Source: JBFELO01 sp041552055
GTDB lineage: Bacteria; Acidobacteriota; Thermoanaerobaculia; Thermoanaerobaculales; Sulfomarinibacteraceae
Assembly: GCA_041552055.1 (NCBI GenBank)
Contig: JBFELO010000176.1
Coordinates: forward strand, 1 to 9,167
DNA length: 9,167 bases
Direction: 5' to 3'
Shown: positions 6,034 to 9,167 of the stretch, piece by piece
Layout of the letters: every line of letters starts with the position of its first letter
Position numbering within the stretch: the first letter of the stretch is position 1
Notes under the pieces: generated by a model
What the model was told of the DNA's origin: nothing
Seen by the model: the letters and a program-made list of their open reading frames with translations, nothing else
Database searches by the model: none
Position numbers and translations under genes: made by a program

Positions 6034-7235
6034 GAGCTTCCTCCGGGAAGAATCGAGTGGCCGAGTGCCGCCTCGAGCTGACGCTCGGCGGCCAGGGCGG
6101 CGGCCAGGGTGTCGAGTCGCGCGAGACGAACGTCGATGGTGGTACGTAGGCTATCGAGCACGTCGGTGAGGCTGGCTTCGCCGGCCGCGAACGCTGCCAG
6201 CAGCGAGTCGACGACCTCGTCCCCGACCGTGCGAGCAGTCGTGGCTGGCGCAACTGAGCCATAGAGTGCCAGATAGGAGCCGAGAGCCGCATCGGCGTGC
6301 TCCTGAGCACCTCGCCGCGCCGCCTCCAGCTCCGCGCGGGTACGGTCGATCTCGGCGGTAGCGGCATCATGGGTGCCTTGATTGCGGTCGAAGAACGGCA
6401 CCGGCCAGGTGAGGCCGAAGACCGGCCCATCGAAGGACCGCGTGTCGTCGCGGAGGTCGAGCCAGCCGATGGTGACCTCGGGAGGCGGGAGCACCCGCTT
6501 GTTGGCGCGCTGTCGAGCCTCGGACTCGGCCACTCCGAGTTCGAGGGCGACGAGATCCGGTCGATCGGAGAGATCGACCGAGGCCGGAGGAGGGGCGAGA
6601 GCAGGCCGCTCGGGACGTGACCCGTCGGTCACGAGGTCGCTCCAGGTTGCGGCCGCCGCCTTTCGGGCCCTCGCCTCGGCGTTCGCCTCCGCCAGTCGAC
6701 GGGACAGAACCTCGACCTCGAGCTCGAGCCGTCGTGCCTCGACTCCGGCCGCCTCCCCCTGATCGGCACGCGCCCGCAGCCACTCGGCAAGCCGGCGGAT
6801 CGTGTCGAGATGGTCCTTCAGTACCTGCTCCCGCTCGCCCGCGAGGTACCAGGCGGCGAAATGCTCGCGCAACTCGAGACGGACGTCGAGCAGCATCACA
6901 TCGACCATCGCTTCCGATGAGGCGACCGCCGCGTCGGCTCCTGCGACCCGGTGCTTGCGGCCGTCGAACGGCAACTGCCAGCTCAACTTCCAGGTGTCCT
7001 GGCGGAGCACGGAACCGAGGTCCTCACGCTCCCAGTCGAGCTCCGGGTTGTTGAACACCCCGGCCTGTCGCCTGGTGCCGGATGCGACGGCGACAGCGGC
7101 CTCGGCGGCGGCAACTCGGGGATGATTGGTCAATGCGTCGTCGAGAAACTGCTTCTCGGTCACTCGTTGCGCGGACGACGGCACGGCTGCTGCAGACGCC
7201 AGCAACGCAGCCGACACGCACGAGATCATTCTCAT
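6030..7235 (-). CDS. czcC: Outer-membrane efflux channel (TolC family, CzcC-like)
   Basis: The outer-membrane duct of the tripartite pump, 401 residues, a normal length for CzcC-type proteins. It has a signal peptide with probable cleavage after SSA (residue 22). Two OEP repeats follow: the first includes ALTNHPRVAAAEAAV and FNNPELDWE, then WQLPFDGRKHRV; the second includes RPDLVALELGVAESEARQR, VTIGWLDL and LTWPVPFFDRNQG. Long Ala/Glu/Arg-rich helices between them (about 105-190 and 285-390) would form the periplasmic tunnel. A good Shine-Dalgarno (AAAGGAG) precedes the ATG by six bases. It is the first of the three pump genes, starting 53 bases after the His-rich gene and overlapping the adaptor gene by four bases. 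Confidence 0.93.
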   Translation of the reverse strand: MRMISCVSAALLASAAAVPSSAQRVTEKQFLDDALTNHPRVAAAEAAVAVASGTRRQAGVFNNPELDWEREDLGSVLRQDTWKLSWQLPFDGRKHRVAGADAAVASSEAMVDVMLLDVRLELREHFAAWYLAGEREQVLKDHLDTIRRLAEWLRARADQGEAAGVEARRLELEVEVLSRRLAEANAEARARKAAAATWSDLVTDGSRPERPALAPPPASVDLSDRPDLVALELGVAESEARQRANKRVLPPPEVTIGWLDLRDDTRSFDGPVFGLTWPVPFFDRNQGTHDAATAEIDRTRAELEAARRGAQEHADAALGSYLALYGSVAPATTARTVGDEVVDSLLAAFAAGEASLTDVLDSLRTTIDVRLARLDTLAAALAAERQLEAALGHSILPGGSS

Positions 7236-7288
7236 GACGTGCTCCTTTGTGATGAGTTGTGACGAGAGGACTAGCGGAGCCGTGCCGT

Positions 7289-7675
7289 CTAGGTCAGAAG
7301 CACGCAGTGCAAAAGGTACGGCGGTGGCCCGTACCCGAGACAGGTCCCGGAAGAGAAGGCTTCAGGCTGGGTCTTCTGTCGCTCCAGAACCGTGGCCTGG
7401 TTACCCTCCGGTGAAGCGCCGACTGGTCCTGCCGCAGAAGGCCCCCGTGACGCACCAGGCGTCGCCGTCAGGTTGTGGTCGTGATCAGGCGTGCCGTCGT
7501 GGGCGTGGCCGTGGAGCGCCACCCGGACCGCGTCGTGATAATCGTGAGGATCGGCGTGGTGGAGAATCTCGTGCAGGGCGACCGCCAGGACCGAAACACC
7601 CGTTCCGGCCCAGAGTAGGGCCAAAATTGCGGCCACGACAAAGAGACGACGTCTCACGGGGACGAAGTATCTCAC
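7289..7675 (-). CDS. Small His-rich exported or membrane-anchored protein in czcI position
   Basis: A 128-residue protein with an N-terminal hydrophobic segment (11-34, after RRR), either an uncleaved anchor or a signal peptide. Residues 35-67 hold ten histidines (HEILHHADPHDYH, HGHAHDG, DHDH), a probable divalent-metal-binding segment. The middle is a flexible Gly/Pro/Ala region, and the C-terminus is PPPYLLHCVLLT with two Cys in the last 20 residues. It lies 53 bases before the channel gene in the same direction, the place held by czcI in the C. metallidurans czc locus, whose product modulates the pump. I see no clear family match. It may be a periplasmic metal buffer or sensor. The start is GTG (7675) without a good Shine-Dalgarno; the second GTG, codon 7, is possible. 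The frame has no ATG further upstream. Confidence 0.7.
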   Translation of the reverse strand: MRYFVPVRRRLFVVAAILALLWAGTGVSVLAVALHEILHHADPHDYHDAVRVALHGHAHDGTPDHDHNLTATPGASRGPSAAGPVGASPEGNQATVLERQKTQPEAFSSGTCLGYGPPPYLLHCVLLT

Positions 7676-7898
7676 GCGATCGAGAACACCGCAATTCGCG
7701 ATTGTCTTCCTCGCTGATCTACGAAGGTCTCCGAAACGAAAGACGGAGGACCGTCGGCACTCGTCTCACCCGTGATCTCCGACGAAAGGAACGGCCCCTC
7801 TTCATGTCGCGTTCGGGCGTCTAGTAGCGCCTTGCGGCCTTGCCGGGGGATCCCTGAGGAGGGTCAAGTGTGTTCTGCGAATGAACCACGCAAAGGGA
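7676..7898. other. Intergenic stretch upstream of the efflux operon
   Basis: The operon promoter should lie here, reading leftwards, but I find no convincing -35/-10 pair or operator. One imperfect inverted repeat (GGTCTCCG near 7725-7732 with CGGAGGACC near 7745-7753) might be a regulator site. No regulatory gene such as a MerR, ArsR or two-component system is seen in the window. Confidence 0.4.
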
Positions 7899-7970
7899 CC
7901 AAAGGTGCCACCAAAGGTGCCAGGCACGTTATTCCGCTATGCAAAGGTGCCAGGCACGTTATTCCGCTAT
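7899..7970. repeat. Left end of the RAYT element: family 2 REP-like repeats in tandem
   Basis: Two identical 29-base copies at 7912-7940 and 7942-7970 are separated by one G. Each has CAAAG, the palindrome GTGCCAGGCAC, and the tail GTTATTCCGCTAT. A partial copy (CCAAAGGTGCCA, 7899-7910) precedes them. The inverted copy is at 9007-9034. The second copy overlaps the transposase 3' end: the stop TAA (7961-7959) and the last codons are made of repeat sequence. Confidence 0.9.
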
Positions 7971-8525
7971 TGTGATCCTGCCTTGCTTCTCCTCTTCGGC
8001 CACGTACCGATCGAGCTTGTCGAGGTCGACACGGAATTCTCCATTCTCGATCCTCCTGCGCGTGGCTCGAGCGACTGTCTGCGTCATTCCAGCAGGAGAC
8101 TTTTGGAGTTCCCTCGCGAGATCCTTCACCTTGAGGCCGTATCGTTCAACGCCCAAGACCATCAGCAGTTCCCGCCCCCTCACCAATTCTTTGGCGCGGC
8201 GGCGAGAGCGCAGGTCACTGATTTCCAGGCCGAGCCATCCGGCGCCGCGAGTGATGAACTGCCTTGCCTCTAAAGACGGGCGCCAGTCTGGTCCTGACTC
8301 CTCGCGTCCCCGCCGCGCCCGAACTGCCGTCTCAAGGTCGTCATCTTCTCCTTTTGGTGGCCGACCGAGTCTCCACCAGGGGAGACAACCCGGTTCCTCA
8401 CCAACCCACTCTTCGTGAATCCATCCCTTGAGCCGACGGACGTAGGCAGCTCGCGCTGACCGACGGGATGTGCCGAAAACCCTCAGCACCTCGTCGACGT
8501 CGACAATCGGGTTCCTGACCTTTCC

Positions 8526-8541
8526 TACGAGTTTACGAGTT
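8526..8541. repeat. 8-bp tandem duplication in the RAYT gene
   Basis: TACGAGTT occurs twice without spacer (8526-8533, 8534-8541). It shifts the transposase frame by two and, together with the 7-bp duplication, returns the downstream part to the original frame. Confidence 0.9.
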
Positions 8542-8568
8542 CGTGGTCACCGCTCCAGGGGTACTGTA

Positions 8569-8582
8569 CGGGATCCGGGATC
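8569..8582. repeat. 7-bp tandem duplication in the RAYT gene
   Basis: CGGGATC occurs twice without spacer (8569-8575, 8576-8582). It shifts the frame by one just after codons IVDDP and leads the reading into the TGA at 8549-8547. Confidence 0.9.
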
Positions 8583-9006
8583 ATCGACGATACCGGCCTG
8601 AAGCGGATTCAAGTGGATGTAGATCAGCAGTTGGTCGAGGTAGCGTTGATCTTTGACCAGCTTGGATCTGTATCTGCCTTGCCACAGTGGCCCATACACA
8701 CGATTTCGGACGTTGACGCCTCGGGTTACACGCTGCTGAAGACTCCGCAGAGGACGATCCAGTGAGACAACACCGGTCCGGACGGCCAGGTAGTAATGGT
8801 TCGACATCAGGCACCACGCGAGAACCGGTAACCCGTCTCGCTCGGCGACGTCGCGGAGCAGGGCGACGAATCCCTCTGCCTCCCTCTCCTGTGCGAAGAC
8901 GCGCTCGCCACGCCCCAGGCGGTTGTAGCCGTGGTACACCCCGCCCTCGACAAAGATCCAACTCGGCCTCGGCATATCCCAGACTCGTGGATAATCGTAT
9001 CACCAA

Positions 9007-9047
9007 ATAGCGGAATAACGTGCCTGGCACCTTTTGTGGCACCTTTT
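9007..9047. repeat. Right end of the RAYT element: inverted family 2 REP-like copy
   Basis: Bases 9007-9034 are the reverse complement of the left 29-base repeats (28 bases identical), followed by TGTGGCACCTTTT, mirroring the partial copy on the left. The transposase start codon lies 31 bases inside it. Confidence 0.9.
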
Positions 9048-9167
9048 GCGACGACTCGACGTTCCTCTACGCCACCGGCGTCTTCCTGAGGATCGCGGAC
9101 GACGGCAGCATCGACTACGTCTCCGCCGGGCATCAGCCGATGCTGCTGTGCAGGGAGGACGGCTCGG
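9047..9167 (+). pseudogene. Fragment of a SpoIIE/RsbU-type serine phosphatase domain, runs off the window
   Basis: The frame starting at base 9047 reads CDDSTFLYATGVFLRIADDG, then SIDYVSAGHQPMLLCREDGS, to the window end. The pattern hydrophobic-strand, GxL/F-strand, Asp-Gly turn, then Y-V-x-A-G-H-x-P-x-L-L is characteristic of PP2C-like SpoIIE phosphatases (for example RsbU), which dephosphorylate anti-anti-sigma factors. Upstream the frame passes into the REP-like repeat and meets a TAG at 9008-9010, with no plausible start, so the N-terminal part of the domain is missing. The match cannot be extended on the far side of the RAYT element (left of 7899). It is either a gene cut by the repeat or a product of rearrangement. 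Confidence 0.65.

Larger units (their letters stand above)
7959..8975 (-). pseudogene. REP-associated tyrosine transposase, inactivated
   Basis: A long RAYT: a Y1 HUH-type single-strand DNA transposase domain at the N-terminus (ORF 8975-8547) and a DnaA-like HTH tail (8489-7959, with GVERYGLKVKDLARELQKSP). Family marks are MPRPSWIFVEGGVYH, AWCLMSNH, GPLWQGRYRSKLVKDQRYLDQ and YIHLNP, whose Tyr119 is the likely nucleophile. The HUH motif reads His60-Tyr61-Tyr62, so the second metal-binding His is lost (one base change, CAC to TAC). A TGA at 8549-8547 splits the gene. The cause is visible: a 7-bp tandem duplication at 8569-8582 and an 8-bp one at 8526-8541. Removing one copy of each restores a continuous frame (IVDDPVQYPWSGDHELVG, then KVRNPIVDVDEVLRVFG) of about 333 residues, as usual for the family. 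The stop codon lies inside a REP-like copy. The start has no strong Shine-Dalgarno. Confidence 0.9.
7899..9047 (-). mobile_element. RAYT element: transposase relic bounded by inverted REP-like repeats
   Basis: About 1.15 kb containing one transposase relic between inverted copies of the 29-base repeat. The outer flanks also match as inverted repeats: CCAAAGGTGCCAC outside the left copy corresponds to GTGGCACCTTTTG outside the right. RAYT genes are normally single-copy and mobilise short REP sequences in trans, so a whole-element transposition is not implied. No target duplication could be identified. Confidence 0.7.

Noticed and set aside
4912..6081. 389-residue open frame on the plus strand
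   Set aside because: Antisense shadow of the adaptor gene in GC-rich DNA; no family pattern, whereas the minus frame is a clear CzcB/CusB protein.
7126..7824. 232-residue plus-strand frame over the operon start
   Set aside because: Arg/Pro-rich shadow of the channel and His-rich genes.
7912..7970. CRISPR array
   Set aside because: Only two copies with a 1-base gap and an inverted third copy; no spacers and no cas genes.
8547..8975. A functional short RAYT of 142 residues
   Set aside because: The HUH motif is altered, and the C-terminal residues GSRTVPLER arise only from the 7-bp duplication; the natural continuation lies downstream.

Overview
This GC-rich window (GC is only low in a short AT-rich island at 1021-1075) holds one heavy-metal efflux operon on the minus strand, bracketed on both sides by debris of REP-associated tyrosine transposases (RAYTs) and their repeats. 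The transposases are of a long type with a DnaA-like HTH tail that I associate with Acidobacteriota and similar environmental Gram-negatives. A TolC-type outer-membrane protein and a lipoprotein adaptor confirm a Gram-negative envelope. The phylum is an inference from protein style only.

Left part (1-1240): the 3' end of one RAYT gene (plus strand, 2-220), a pair of direct repeats with the core TGGCACC (233-278), a 16-codon 5' stub of a second RAYT (minus strand, 352-399), then about 400 bp of structured, apparently non-coding repeats. These include an 18-bp-stem hairpin (611-648) and two diverged copies, 170 bp apart, of an element with nested stems (648-763 and 818-940). Three base pairs in the stems differ between the copies in a compensating way, and each copy is bordered by a segment resembling a reversed tRNA 3' end. 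An AT-rich island with a promoter-like pair pointing towards these units follows.

Centre (1240-7675, all minus strand, transcribed right to left): a His-rich small secreted or membrane protein, a TolC/CzcC-type outer-membrane channel, a CzcB/CusB-type lipoprotein adaptor, a CzcA/CusA-type RND pump, and the first 36 codons of a cation diffusion facilitator (CDF/DmeF-like). The order I-C-B-A-D is that of the czc locus of Cupriavidus metallidurans. The three C, B and A products would form a tripartite envelope-spanning pump. The cytoplasmic-membrane CDF partner is cut off exactly at a TGGCACC-type repeat (1222-1236). His-rich segments and absence of the CusA methionine triad favour a divalent cation (Zn, Co, Ni or Cd) over Cu/Ag, without proving it.

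Right part (7676-9167): a 223-bp intergenic stretch, then a 1.15-kb RAYT element bounded by inverted copies of a 29-bp repeat with the palindrome GTGCCAGGCAC. Its transposase is dead: the HUH motif reads H-Y-Y, and two small tandem duplications (7 bp and 8 bp) lie 27 bp apart, together adding 15 bp and bringing in an in-frame stop. Immediately beyond the right repeat the sequence becomes the interior of a SpoIIE/RsbU-type serine phosphatase domain, again broken at a repeat. Several gene breaks at REP-like copies suggest that the RAYT/REP repeats have shaped this locus.
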